A program made the position numbers and the translations under genes. Under the pieces are notes generated by a model that searched no databases, was not told where the DNA came from, and saw only the letters and a program-made list of their open reading frames with translations. From contig NZ_RHOS01000010.1 of NCBI RefSeq assembly GCF_003946205.1, forward strand, positions 22,076-86,075: 64,000 nucleotides of DNA, written 5' to 3'. Below are positions 1-8,407 of this stretch, piece after piece (the stretch's first letter is position 1; each line of letters begins with the position of its first letter). This DNA is from Companilactobacillus keshanensis. GTDB lineage: Bacteria > Bacillota > Bacilli > Lactobacillales > Lactobacillaceae.

Positions 1-148
1 TTTGAGCATAAACTGCTAAAACGATTGCCACAATAGCGGCAGCTAATACAGCATATCCCGCTTGTATCATAAATAGTAACATTAATATTACTACCCCTAC
101 TGCCATTAATGCCATTAATCCTAATTTATTTACAACTTGATTTGTCAT
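1..148 (-). CDS. Small membrane protein, C-terminal part outside window
   Basis: A frame opens at 148 with ATG, preceded by a good ribosome binding site (AAGGTGG about 8 bases upstream), and stays open to the window edge, giving 49 visible residues. The peptide begins MTNQVVNKLGL and is almost entirely hydrophobic, consistent with two membrane segments (about residues 10-28 and 30-49). I do not recognise the family. The long leader upstream, rich in inverted repeats, could belong to this gene. A small membrane subunit of a secretion or conjugation apparatus would fit the look of it, but nothing here shows that. Confidence 0.55.
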   Translation of the reverse strand, partial: MTNQVVNKLGLMALMAVGVVILMLLFMIQAGYAVLAAAIVAIVLAVYAQ

Positions 149-416
149 AATATCCACCCACCTTGTAATTTTTCAAACTCTCTACGTGTCGAGAGTACCA
201 TGTGAAATTTTCTTTTTCAAGCCCTTACAACTATTGTTTTTTAGTGTCTGGTAATCGGTTACATCAAAGGATTACAACGGTTCATTGGCACTAGACACTA
301 TTAAAGCCTCTAATTTTCACAGGCCTCATTTTCAGGCCTTTTCACTTCATTTATTATTCTTATATGAACCAATTCTTAAAATCGGTTTAAATAATTAATT
401 TTTGGTTCATTTTGAT
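149..416 (-). other. Non-coding leader with four inverted repeats
   Basis: This 268-base gap lies between the surface-protein stop and the small membrane gene. It holds, in + coordinates, TGAACCAA 365-372 with TTGGTTCA 402-409; AGGCCT at 322-327 and again at about 335-340; TAGTGTCT 242-249 with AGACACTA 293-300, enclosing GTAATC 251-256 with GATTAC 270-275; and CTCTC 178-182 with GAGAG 191-195. The 365-409 pair may terminate the surface-protein transcript. The others look like a structured 5' leader for the gene at 148. No function is assigned. Confidence 0.5.
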
Positions 417-2087
417 TTAAATAATAAGAACCTTAGCTAATTCAATAAATTCATCCGTTGAAACTCGATAATATTTTTTATCTTTTATAGAAGCAATTAA
501 ATCAGTTTTCCACTCACTCAATGGTCTCAAATCTCTGTCTAAGTCTGTACCTAAGTGATCGACCAAATTATTGCCCTGACTGGATTTTACTTTAATTTTA
601 GAAGTATCTGTATCCGTGTAGACATATACATCCTTAGATTTAACATATTCATCAGCAGATATTTGATAACATAGCTCCTTATTTATATAAATCCCTAAAA
701 CATTTTTCCATTTAGTATTACTACTTAGCTCTCGATTAGTGATCAATTTCCCATTTTTGTCATATAGTCTGACGTTTTGTGTTGCTGTCGCAATATTTTT
801 AATTATCTCGATCGGTTTGTTTGTAACCGGCGATGGTTTAGGCTTAACGCTCTGGTTTGAATCATCTTCTAGATATATATTATATTCGATTCTTTCATCA
901 GACAATTCTTCTGGAACTATATTTCCAAGATACATGTTTTTTATTATCTGACTAATAACACTTTTCAAACTAAGATCTTCAGCAAATTTATAGTTAAGTT
1001 GTGAGAGGTACATTTCTCCAATCTCTCCCTCTGAAGAAAAAATTCTGTAAAAAGTTTTGTCTAAAATAACTTTCCTATTGAGAAATAATTTACTGAAAAA
1101 TTTATCATTTATATCGATCTTACTATTAGCCTTAACTGTAATTTTAAAATTCTTAAGAGGCTTTCCATTTTTATCAAGCTCATTAAAAACAAATGATGCA
1201 TCCTTCACAGGTGGAACTTTGTATGTCAAAATCTTTCTTTTTCGATTATATGAAATATCATCCTGATCGACATTTTCGGTAGAATATCCTGAGACAGCGT
1301 CCTTTACTCCAATACCACTAGCATTAACTGTAGGATATGTATTTACTTTATCAACAAATATTAATTGGCCATCTAAATACCCACCCTTGGCTATATAGTG
1401 TTCTTCATGAGGGGTATCAAGTGGTAAATAGTTAAAAACGACTTCTGCAATATGATCATTATTTGATAAGTCTTCATTATTTCCTTGTTCATCAAAAATC
1501 TTCTGAAATATTTCTTCAGCAGTATCATCTTCCATACCCTTCAAATATGGCAAGTCATTAAATCCTACATTACCAACCCACGAATTTACAAATGAAATTC
1601 TTCTTCCTCGCTGAAGTTTATTCAAATTTTCAGCTATAATTTTTTGGTTATCAGGATCGTTAGCTTTAATATCAAATTTTGTACGCTTAATATCATCTTC
1701 ATTTGCTTCCCGTTCCAAAAGTATAAAATGAGTATCTGCGACTGCCTTCATAGTCACAGTTATTGTCTGCTCGTTTTCATTAGTTAGCTTAAATACATTA
1801 TTTTCGGAAAATTTACTCGAATAACCTGCAACCTTGATTTCTGGAATAGTAACAAAGGATCCAACCGCAGCATTCCCCGTACGACTGCCAATAACTTTCT
1901 TAGTATCAGCATCTAAGTAATTTATAGTATAGTTAGCCTGTTTCTCAATCACTGCACTATTTACAGAATCGGATGCCCGCACATTTATCAGCATACTTCC
2001 TGGCAAAATAAGCCCACCGACCATTGTTAAAATTGAAACAAGAATCCATTCACTATTAATTCTATGAGTAAAATATTTTAAGTTCAT
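417..2087 (-). CDS. Secreted surface protein with MucBP-like and two SLAP domains
   Basis: The start at 2087 is chosen because GGGAGGGA lies just upstream; a longer frame to 2120 has no ribosome binding site. The 556-residue product starts with a signal segment (hydrophobic about residues 14-36). Residues about 52-112 (YTINYLDADTKKVIG...) resemble a MucBP repeat. The middle is unassigned. The C-terminus carries two SLAP-type units, about 430-495 (VRLYDKNGKLI...KWKN...YQISADEYVKSKDV) and 495-556 (W-K then KYYRVSTDEFIELAKV). SLAP domains hold proteins non-covalently to lactobacillal walls or S-layers, and no LPXTG motif is present. The second SLAP copy is divergent. The likely role is an exported wall-associated protein, perhaps an adhesin. 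No partner gene is visible. Confidence 0.75.
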   Translation of the reverse strand: MNLKYFTHRINSEWILVSILTMVGGLILPGSMLINVRASDSVNSAVIEKQANYTINYLDADTKKVIGSRTGNAAVGSFVTIPEIKVAGYSSKFSENNVFKLTNENEQTITVTMKAVADTHFILLEREANEDDIKRTKFDIKANDPDNQKIIAENLNKLQRGRRISFVNSWVGNVGFNDLPYLKGMEDDTAEEIFQKIFDEQGNNEDLSNNDHIAEVVFNYLPLDTPHEEHYIAKGGYLDGQLIFVDKVNTYPTVNASGIGVKDAVSGYSTENVDQDDISYNRKRKILTYKVPPVKDASFVFNELDKNGKPLKNFKITVKANSKIDINDKFFSKLFLNRKVILDKTFYRIFSSEGEIGEMYLSQLNYKFAEDLSLKSVISQIIKNMYLGNIVPEELSDERIEYNIYLEDDSNQSVKPKPSPVTNKPIEIIKNIATATQNVRLYDKNGKLITNRELSSNTKWKNVLGIYINKELCYQISADEYVKSKDVYVYTDTDTSKIKVKSSQGNNLVDHLGTDLDRDLRPLSEWKTDLIASIKDKKYYRVSTDEFIELAKVLII

Positions 2088-2145
2088 AGTTCCCTCCCCA
2101 CACACTTTACTCATAATCATATATTAATATTTGAAAAATATGATC

Positions 2146-2186
2146 AAAAAAGAGCTATTTGGCAGTATGCCAAATAGCTCTTTTTA
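2146..2186 (-). terminator. Terminator between phosphoketolase and surface-protein gene
   Basis: An 18-base arm ending AGCTATTTGGCA, loop GTA, then the exact complement and a T-run on both strands. It lies 10 bases past the phosphoketolase stop and before the surface-protein start, so it ends the phosphoketolase transcript and insulates the next gene. Confidence 0.9.
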
Positions 2187-2195
2187 ATTTAATTA

Positions 2196-4553
2196 TTATT
2201 TTACATCCCATTTCCAGTTTTCAACTTCTGGAAGATCTGTACCATATTCACGGATGTATTTATTATGTTTATCAATTTCTGCTTCCATTTCGTCAGCAAA
2301 TTTATCAGTCTTATCACCATAAACGGCAGTAGCTGCTTCTTCTGCTAAGTGGAAACGATCCATTTCATTTACAACACGCATATCGAAAGGTGTAGTGATA
2401 TCACCATTTTCACGGTAACCATGAACAAATAGATTATGATTATCACGATCAAAGAAGATATCTTTGATAATATCTTCAAAACCATGGAAAGCAAACAATA
2501 CTGGCTTGTCGGCCGTAAAGATCTTATTAAATTCTTCATCAGATAATCCACGGGGATCAACTTCTGGTGATCTCAACTTCAATAGGTCAACAACGTTAAC
2601 GAATCTTATTTTAAGATCTGGAATCTCTTTACGTAAGATGCTGATAGCAGCAAGCGATTCAAGGTTTGGTTCTGTTCCGGCGGCAGCAAAAACAATATCA
2701 GGACTTCCATTATCATTTGAAGCCCAGTCAATAACTTTAAGACCCTTATCGGCTAATTCTTGTCCCTCTTCAATTGAATAGAATTGTGGACGTGGTTGTT
2801 TTGAAGTAACCAATAGATTGATTTTCTCTTGGTCATCAAGAATCTTAGGCATTACTGGCAACAATGAATTTGTGTCAGCTGGGAAATATTCACGGATAAA
2901 TGCAGGTTTCTTCTCAGCCAAATGTGTAATGATACCTGGATCTTGATGAGTATAACCATTGTGATCTTGTTGGAAAGCAGTTGATGTAGCAATTATGTTA
3001 AGTGATGGATACTTATTTCTCCATGACAATTCATCAGCTTTTCTCAACCACTTGAAGTGTTGTGTCAACATTGAATCGACAACTCTTAAGAATGCTTCGT
3101 AACTGGCAAAAATACCGTGACGACCTGTCAAAGCATATCCTTCTAAGAATCCTTCAGCTTGATGTTCTGAAAGTTGTGAATCAATAATACGACCAACTGG
3201 TGCTTCATATTGATCATTTGGTTCTTTAACTTCTTCCATCCATTGACGTGGCGAAGCTTCAAACATATGATTCAAGCGGTTTGACATTGTTTCATCAGGT
3301 CCAAATAATCTGAAGTTATCTTGATTATTCAAAATAACATCCTTGAGATATTTACCTAACTCAATCATATCTTGAGCAGTCTTTTCACCTGGTTTGTCGA
3401 ACTTCAAAGCATAGTTCTTATAGTCTGGCAATTTAAGAGGTTTAGGATCTATACCACCATTAACGATAGGGTTCATGGCCATTCTCTTGTTACCCTTAGG
3501 TGCCATTTCGGCAATTTCAGACTTCAAACTACCATCTTCGTTAAATAATTCCTCAGGCTTGTATGATTTTAACCAATCCACTAAGGCATCAGCATGTTGC
3601 ATATCATTTTGGTCTACAGGAATTGGAATTTGGTGAGATCTGAATGAACCCTCGATCGGTTCGCCATCCCACTCCTTAGGACCAGTCCAGCCCTTAGGTG
3701 CACGAAAGATGATCATTGGCCATCTTGGCATTGTAGCTTCTGAAGCCGGGTGTTTTCTAGCTTCTGTTTGAATATCTTTGATTCTTGAGATAGCAACATC
3801 TAAAGTTTTAGCCATCGCTGGATGCATTTCATCAGGGTCATCCCCTTCAACAAAGAGAGGTTCCCAGCCAAGGCCACTATAATACTCTCTCAAGTCTTCA
3901 TCGTTTTTACGCGAAAGAATCGTTGGGTTAGAGATCTTGAATCCATTTAAGTTAACAATAGGCAAAACCGCACCATCATTTACAGGGTTAATGAACACAT
4001 TTGAGAACCATGAACCGGCCAATGGACCAGTTTCCGATTCACCATCACCAATAACAACAGCAGCAATTTGATCAGGGTTATCTAAAATAGCACCAACACC
4101 ATGTGATAGTGAGTAACCTAGTTCGCCACCTTCATGCATTGAACCTGGTGTTTCAGGAGCAGCATGAGAAGCAATTCCACCTGGGAAGGAGAATTGTTTA
4201 AAGAGTTTTTGCATACCCGATTCGTCTTGAGTGATCTTAGGATAAATTTCAGTATAGCTTCCATCAAGATATGAGTTTGAAACCATAACTTGACCACCAT
4301 GACCTGGTCCTTCGATATAGAACATATTTACGCCGTATTCATTAATAACACGGTTTAGATGAGCATAGATGAAGTTTTGACCTGCAATAGTACCCCAATG
4401 TCCGATTGGGTGAACTTTAACATCTTCGGGTTTAAGAGAACGTTTTAATAATGGGTTATCTTTTAAATATAATTGACCAACAGAAACATAGTTTGCTGCA
4501 CGCCAATATTTGTCGACTAAGTTTAAATATTCTTTTGATGAATAGTTTGTCAT
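2196..4553 (-). CDS. xpkA: Xylulose-5-phosphate/fructose-6-phosphate phosphoketolase
   Basis: The enzyme is thiamine-diphosphate dependent and cleaves xylulose 5-phosphate (and often fructose 6-phosphate) with phosphate to acetyl phosphate plus an aldose phosphate; it is the key enzyme of pentose and heterolactic metabolism in the cytosol. The 785 residues match the family's usual length. Visible motifs include [46 protein letters not shown] and [14 protein letters not shown] (thiamine diphosphate binding), then [15 protein letters not shown] further on. The start has AAGGAGT about 9 bases upstream. A GntR regulator gene lies immediately upstream on the same strand, with repeated AACCAGT boxes in the promoter, so substrate-responsive control is likely. 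A terminator follows closely. Confidence 0.97.
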   Translation of the reverse strand: MTNYSSKEYLNLVDKYWRAANYVSVGQLYLKDNPLLKRSLKPEDVKVHPIGHWGTIAGQNFIYAHLNRVINEYGVNMFYIEGPGHGGQVMVSNSYLDGSYTEIYPKITQDESGMQKLFKQFSFPGGIASHAAPETPGSMHEGGELGYSLSHGVGAILDNPDQIAAVVIGDGESETGPLAGSWFSNVFINPVNDGAVLPIVNLNGFKISNPTILSRKNDEDLREYYSGLGWEPLFVEGDDPDEMHPAMAKTLDVAISRIKDIQTEARKHPASEATMPRWPMIIFRAPKGWTGPKEWDGEPIEGSFRSHQIPIPVDQNDMQHADALVDWLKSYKPEELFNEDGSLKSEIAEMAPKGNKRMAMNPIVNGGIDPKPLKLPDYKNYALKFDKPGEKTAQDMIELGKYLKDVILNNQDNFRLFGPDETMSNRLNHMFEASPRQWMEEVKEPNDQYEAPVGRIIDSQLSEHQAEGFLEGYALTGRHGIFASYEAFLRVVDSMLTQHFKWLRKADELSWRNKYPSLNIIATSTAFQQDHNGYTHQDPGIITHLAEKKPAFIREYFPADTNSLLPVMPKILDDQEKINLLVTSKQPRPQFYSIEEGQELADKGLKVIDWASNDNGSPDIVFAAAGTEPNLESLAAISILRKEIPDLKIRFVNVVDLLKLRSPEVDPRGLSDEEFNKIFTADKPVLFAFHGFEDIIKDIFFDRDNHNLFVHGYRENGDITTPFDMRVVNEMDRFHLAEEAATAVYGDKTDKFADEMEAEIDKHNKYIREYGTDLPEVENWKWDVK

Positions 4554-4583
4554 AACGGCACACTCCTTAGGTTTTACATGTAT

Positions 4584-4617
4584 ATAATAACCAGTATTAT
4601 AATTAAAGTCAACCAGT
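4584..4617 (-). promoter_or_regulatory. xpkA: Phosphoketolase promoter with paired AACCAGT boxes
   Basis: On the minus strand, TTGACT (4612-4607), a 17-base spacer and TATTAT (4589-4584) form a promoter. Two direct copies of AACCAGT (+ strand 4589-4595 and 4611-4617) lie exactly 22 bases apart, one at the -10 and one overlapping the -35. This suits repressor binding on one face of the helix. The neighbouring GntR protein is the obvious candidate, which is inference. Confidence 0.65.
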
Positions 4618-4655
4618 TAACTAATTGGGCCGTCCCAATTTTTCAAAATAATTTA

Positions 4656-5384
4656 CTAATGGTTATCTAGATCAACGAATGAATCATATTTGAAATATTT
4701 ATAGTGCAGCTTCATGGTTGAAAACTCAAACGGCGTTCCATCATTTAGGAAAAAAATACCTTCCATGATCCCCAATGGCTCGTTAGATTTTAAATTCAAT
4801 AACTTTTTTCCTTCTTCATCAGATGGGGCAGCTGAAATTGCTAAATATGTTTTATTAACTTCCTTGCCTAATTCAGATTCTACATAATTAAAAATCGAAT
4901 CAGATGCAATTTCTTCAGTCAATTCGGGAGCTAATTTGATTGGAATATAACCTCTTTCGATCATAAATGGTTTGTCATCTAATAAGCGCAATCGCTTAAA
5001 TGAATAAACGAATTCACTCGCCTGCAAGAATAAATTATCCTGCATATCTTTATCTGGTCTGATAACATCAAAATCTAAAACTTTGATTCCGGGCTTTTGC
5101 CCATTAGATTTGAAGCTATCCGTAATACCCAAATTACTGCCGCTATAATTAAAATATGAATCTTGTTTTAAGTACAATGGATTAACAAATGTTCCTGACC
5201 CACGCTTTTTAAAGATAATCCCTTGTTCCGACATATTGCTCAAAGCACGTTTGATCGAACTTCTACTGACATCATATTGTTCTGCCAATGAACGTTCGTC
5301 TGGTAAGCGCATATCGGGGTATACATTTGCATCTATCTTTTCTTTTAGTGAACTAATAACTCGCTGATAAACTAAGTCTGCCAT
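4656..5384 (-). CDS. GntR/HutC-family transcriptional regulator
   Basis: The 242-residue protein has an N-terminal winged helix (about 1-70, with DERSLAEQYDVSRSSIKRAL and the wing GIIFKKRGSGTFV) and a C-terminal UTRA-type ligand domain (about 90-235, containing FKRLRLLDDKPFMIERGYIP and the end FEFSTMKLHYKYFKYD). UTRA proteins typically bind sugar phosphates or small metabolites. AAGGAG precedes the ATG. It is encoded just upstream of phosphoketolase on the same strand but in a separate unit, since a promoter lies between. The likely role is control of phosphoketolase and of itself. A structured region with a terminator lies upstream of its start. Confidence 0.9.
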   Translation of the reverse strand: MADLVYQRVISSLKEKIDANVYPDMRLPDERSLAEQYDVSRSSIKRALSNMSEQGIIFKKRGSGTFVNPLYLKQDSYFNYSGSNLGITDSFKSNGQKPGIKVLDFDVIRPDKDMQDNLFLQASEFVYSFKRLRLLDDKPFMIERGYIPIKLAPELTEEIASDSIFNYVESELGKEVNKTYLAISAAPSDEEGKKLLNLKSNEPLGIMEGIFFLNDGTPFEFSTMKLHYKYFKYDSFVDLDNH

Positions 5385-5474
5385 AGTTTCTCCTTTTGGA
5401 ACGCACCAATTTTATATAAGGTAGCTATCATTTATATTTATTATATCTCATTTTAGTTGCAGTTTACATACCAC

Positions 5475-5512
5475 AAAAAAAGGCACCAAATATACAAGTA
5501 TATTGATCCTTT
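5475..5512 (-). terminator. Terminator upstream of gntR, possibly an attenuator
   Basis: On the minus strand AAAGG and CCTTT close a stem with inner arms AATATAC and GTATATT, followed by seven T. Its 5' arm overlaps the 3' arm of a preceding 10-base-pair hairpin (5509-5518 with 5524-5533), so the two folds exclude each other. It lies about 90 bases before the gntR start. Confidence 0.7.
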
Positions 5513-5775
5513 CTCCAGTCTTGCTAGAGAAAGAACCATAAATCATATATCTGGAACCTATTATTATTTATTATCAAGGATACTAATATTCGATTACGGG
5601 TAATGGAACCAGTAGCGACAATGGTATTGGACGGTTATTTGCCGTCCTTACACCATGGACAATTCTGAGATTTGCGAAAGCAAAGTTCAAAATCGAGCCT
5701 TTAGACCTTGGCTGAAGGCGGCCTTGCAACAGGTGGAATTACTCGAAATAAGATGCGGCATAAAAGCATAAACTG
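5509..5775 (-). ncRNA. Candidate structured RNA or leader between bsh-like gene and gntR
   Basis: No coding frame fits this gap, but it is full of paired arms: GGACGG/CCGTCC at 5631-5648, flanked by ATGGT and ACCAT; TTTGC/GCAAA around a GAAA loop near 5673-5686; and CTTTCTCCAG 5509-5518 with CTAGAGAAAG 5524-5533. A long-range match links GTAAT with CGA on its 5' side, near 5590-5605, to ATTAC followed by TCG, near 5739-5749. One pair is C-A on the + strand but U-G on the minus strand, which favours minus-strand RNA, and a terminator follows in that direction. A weak promoter (TTGAAT, 17 bases, TTTTAT) overlaps the upstream stop codon. It matches no RNA class I know. The GAAA tetraloop would be read from the + strand, so orientation is not settled. 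Confidence 0.45.
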
Positions 5776-5779
5776 TCGT

Positions 5780-6766
5780 CTAATTCAACTCTTTAAACTC
5801 TTGAGTCATATTAACAGGAAATTCCTTGGGAGTTTTTTGCGCATTGATCATTTCATCTGTCATAGAAACTTTAAAAGTATTTCTATTAGCGTACGGAATA
5901 TAATACATAATTCTATTAGTCATATCATGAATAGATTGATATTGGGTATAGCTTGAACCATCTGGTTTAGTATTAGCCCCCTTTGGAACATCAACACTAT
6001 CCAAGATATGCATAATTGTATTAACCGCTTCTTTCGCATCAACTGGCTTTTCGATAACTTCACGGTTAAAAGCAGTTCTAATAAAACGATCAACCGCCGT
6101 GTAGCCGCCTGGTAAACGAAAGGTTCCATTTTGTCCTAACGGCTCAACTTCCAAATCGCCAAATTTCTTGGCACCGAAATTATTAGGTTGTGCACCTAAA
6201 TAGTTAGCTAAATTGGTTTCATGCCATGAATAGTCCGGCGTGTTAGTCATAACACCAGTCTTATCTTCTTGTAAAATCAAACCATCACCTTCTGGCTCTA
6301 AAACATAAGTTGCACCACTTAAATCACTAAAAATCCAGTGTAATGGTTGATTTTTACCCATCACACCACTGTCGGATTCAATAATATGAACATTTTTAAT
6401 ATTTTCTTTTAATTCAGCGATAGATTTATTATTACCTAAGGCCCATAACAGAAACTCTTCAGAAACCAAATTAATACTTCCGGGTGTGGGTTCAGTATCA
6501 TATTTAGCCTTGTGTGCAAAGTATAATTCGGCTGCTGATAATCCATATTCATTGAATCCATCAGCTACCATATAGTTACTTCCATATTTGGCACCTGTTC
6601 CTAGAATCGCATAATCAGCCTGATAAGTTTTCTTATCAAACGATGAGATCCATTCATATTCTCGAGGTAAAAATGTTGGTACACCATTTAATTCAAAAGC
6701 AAAGTCCATCGTTCTTGATAAAAACTTAGCTCCATCTAAGGCTTCATAACTTATGCTTGTGCACAT
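5780..6766 (-). CDS. Choloylglycine hydrolase family (bile salt hydrolase / penicillin V acylase-like)
   Basis: The start at 6766 is chosen because the enzyme needs Cys2 exposed after Met removal (MCTSISYE) and AAAGGGAGC precedes this ATG; the longer frame adds 13 unlikely residues. The product is 328 residues, typical for the Ntn-hydrolase family that cuts linear amide bonds. Visible features include Cys2, SRTMDF (about 16-21), YMVADGFNEYGLSAAELYF, NQPLHWIFSDLSG and PGGYTAVDRF with the family Arg nearby. The SRTMDF form looks more like penicillin V acylase-type members than classical bile salt hydrolases, so substrate is uncertain: conjugated bile acids, penicillin V or N-acyl amides. It is single-gene, with no close partner. 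Confidence 0.85.
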   Translation of the reverse strand: MCTSISYEALDGAKFLSRTMDFAFELNGVPTFLPREYEWISSFDKKTYQADYAILGTGAKYGSNYMVADGFNEYGLSAAELYFAHKAKYDTEPTPGSINLVSEEFLLWALGNNKSIAELKENIKNVHIIESDSGVMGKNQPLHWIFSDLSGATYVLEPEGDGLILQEDKTGVMTNTPDYSWHETNLANYLGAQPNNFGAKKFGDLEVEPLGQNGTFRLPGGYTAVDRFIRTAFNREVIEKPVDAKEAVNTIMHILDSVDVPKGANTKPDGSSYTQYQSIHDMTNRIMYYIPYANRNTFKVSMTDEMINAQKTPKEFPVNMTQEFKELN

Positions 6767-6928
6767 TGTATTGCTCCCTTTCGGATCAATTATTAATTTT
6801 TTCATTCAATGATTAATTATTATCCTAAATTAACAACAAAATCAACAATTTAAATTTACGAATTTTAAATCAAAAAGATATCGATCCATATGTTACTATT
6901 TGTTTAAATAAGCCTTGGAGGTAAACAG

Positions 6929-7873
6929 ATGACTATTGATATTAAAAAAGCTCAAGACGTTTATAAGGACGCTGGAGAAAGTGTTATTTTTACAACTTTG
7001 ATGTTAAAACATGAAGATCAAAGCGGCGAAAAAGATACCATTGCAGAATTTTCCGACATGTCCAACTCTATCATTAACAGTATGCGAGTTCGTGATCCTG
7101 AGGCCCAAGTACATGTGGCCTGGGGGTTTGGCTCAAACGCCTGGGATTACCTTTTCCCAGATGCACCAAAGCCTAAGGAATTAGCACCTTTCAAAGAAAT
7201 CAAAGGTCCTAAATATACTGCCGTTTCTACACCCGGAGATCTATTTATTCATGTTCGCGCTTCTAAAATGTCAGTTTGTTACGAAATCATCGACCAATTC
7301 ATGGGTATCTTAAGACCAATCACCACCGTTGAAGACGAAACACATGGTTTCAGATATTTTGAAGGCCGTGCCATCGTTGGTTTCATTGATGGAACTGAAA
7401 ATCCCGCTGGTATTGAATCCATGGATTACACCTTGATAGATGAAAAACAGGATCCAGAATTTGTTAACGGATCTTATGCCTTTGCTCAAAAATACACTCA
7501 CAATATGGAAGCCTGGAATGCTCTAAAAACTGAGGACCAAGAAAAATCAATTGGTCGCCACAAGTTCTCTGATCGTGAATTAGATGATGGTGAGAAATTA
7601 CCAAATGCCCATAATATTGCCTCTAAAGACGAAAAAGACGGTGTAGAACATAAAATTGTTAGAATGAATGTGCCTTTTTCAGACCCTGCCAAAGATATCA
7701 CTGGAACTTACTTTATTGGCTATTCCAAAGACTTCGCTATAACTAATAGAATGCTGACAAATATGTTTACTAAGAGCGATCGCCTATTGGATTTCAGTAC
7801 ACCAATAACCGGTAATTTATTCTTCATTCCTTCAAAAGAAACCTTAGATAAAATTACTGAAGGCGAATATTAA
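6929..7873 (+). CDS. Dyp-type haem peroxidase
   Basis: The 314-residue protein carries the Dyp signature GFIDGTENP (distal Asp in the GxxDG motif) near residues 151-159, the proximal-side region around KLPNAHNI, and RMNVPF with the haem-pocket Arg. Dyp peroxidases oxidise dyes and other substrates with hydrogen peroxide using haem b. No signal peptide or Tat motif is visible, so it is cytosolic. The ATG has GGAGG about 8 bases upstream. Lactobacilli usually lack full haem synthesis, so activity would need imported haem; the window also holds a ferrochelatase gene about 39 kb away, but no direct link is shown. Confidence 0.9.
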   Translation: MTIDIKKAQDVYKDAGESVIFTTLMLKHEDQSGEKDTIAEFSDMSNSIINSMRVRDPEAQVHVAWGFGSNAWDYLFPDAPKPKELAPFKEIKGPKYTAVSTPGDLFIHVRASKMSVCYEIIDQFMGILRPITTVEDETHGFRYFEGRAIVGFIDGTENPAGIESMDYTLIDEKQDPEFVNGSYAFAQKYTHNMEAWNALKTEDQEKSIGRHKFSDRELDDGEKLPNAHNIASKDEKDGVEHKIVRMNVPFSDPAKDITGTYFIGYSKDFAITNRMLTNMFTKSDRLLDFSTPITGNLFFIPSKETLDKITEGEY

Positions 7874-7887
7874 TTTTTAAACTGAGC

Positions 7888-7915
7888 TTGACTTTTATAA
7901 TTCGACGCCTATAAT
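7888..7915 (+). promoter_or_regulatory. Promoter of the T-box/metY unit
   Basis: TTGACT at 7888-7893 and TATAAT at 7910-7915 are separated by 16 bases. Transcription would begin near 7922, just where the T-box leader starts. Confidence 0.8.
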
Positions 7916-7920
7916 AATCA

Positions 7921-8208
7921 CTAATTTAATTAAAGAAAATTTAATTCAGACGTTGATAAGAAGAGTAAATCACCGAGTAGCTTGCATAGTGACCGCTAGA
8001 TAGTGAAAAGGCGGAACGAAAAATTGATTGAAGATGAGCTTGGAGTCTTACCTAGGTGAAAGCTGACGGTACGCAAGGATGCGATATCATCCCGAACTTA
8101 CTATATTTATATATAATGAGTTGTTGAGGTAGAGTCTCTCTACGAATTGGGGTGGTACCACGACCACATCGTCCCCATGTTGACATTAGTCGGCATGGGG
8201 ACTTTTTT
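7921..8208 (+). promoter_or_regulatory. T-box riboswitch, methionine specifier
   Basis: This is a classical tRNA-sensing leader. The GA-rich AAGAAGAGTAAAT base of stem I is followed by the distal loops and a specifier loop reading GAAG-ATG-A at about 8030-8037, so the codon is ATG (8034-8036), methionine. The conserved T-box GGGTGGTACCACG lies at 8150-8162 and a terminator (GTCCCCATG 8171-8179 with CATGGGGAC 8194-8202, then seven T) follows. Uncharged initiator or elongator tRNA-Met should switch on the downstream sulfhydrylase gene, which fits methionine synthesis. The specifier reading was made by eye from the motif order. Confidence 0.93.
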
Positions 8209-8240
8209 TATACTTTTTTAATTTAACGGAGGTGATTTTG

Positions 8241-8351
8241 ATGTCAAAAAGAAGTACAAATAAATTTTGCCATTATACATTTAGGAGTGATTTTCGAATG
8301 CCGCGGTTGCAAATTGGCGGCGTTGACAGAAGAATCATCCAACATAACTAA
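8241..8351 (+). CDS. Small ORF between T-box and metY, two in-frame starts
   Basis: A 36-residue frame begins MSKRSTNKFCHYTF, with GGAGGTGATTTTG immediately before ATG. A second ATG in the same frame at 8298 has its own near-copy of this signal, AGGAGTGATTTTCGA, and would make a 17-residue peptide (MPRLQIGGVDRRIIQHN). It is basic, contains one Cys and is transcribed only when the T-box reads through. It may be a leader peptide or just a small accessory protein. I know of no homologue; the duplicated start signal is the main evidence for translation. Confidence 0.5.
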   Translation: MSKRSTNKFCHYTFRSDFRMPRLQIGGVDRRIIQHN

Positions 8352-8407
8352 CAAATTTAAAAAATAACAAATACTAATTAATTACAATTTTTGGAGGAAT
8401 TACAATT

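Noticed and set aside
2464..2781. 105-residue + frame inside phosphoketolase
   Set aside because: Antisense shadow of a conserved gene with strong coding signal on the other strand.
5600..5760. Possible T-box from the GGTGGAATTAC string
   Set aside because: The string lacks the GGGTGG-ACC-G core and no + gene follows; compare with the true T-box at 7921-8208.
5708..5956. 82-residue + frame across the structured region and the 3' end of the bile-salt-hydrolase family gene
   Set aside because: It is antisense to a conserved gene and to a region with RNA-like pairing; no ribosome site.
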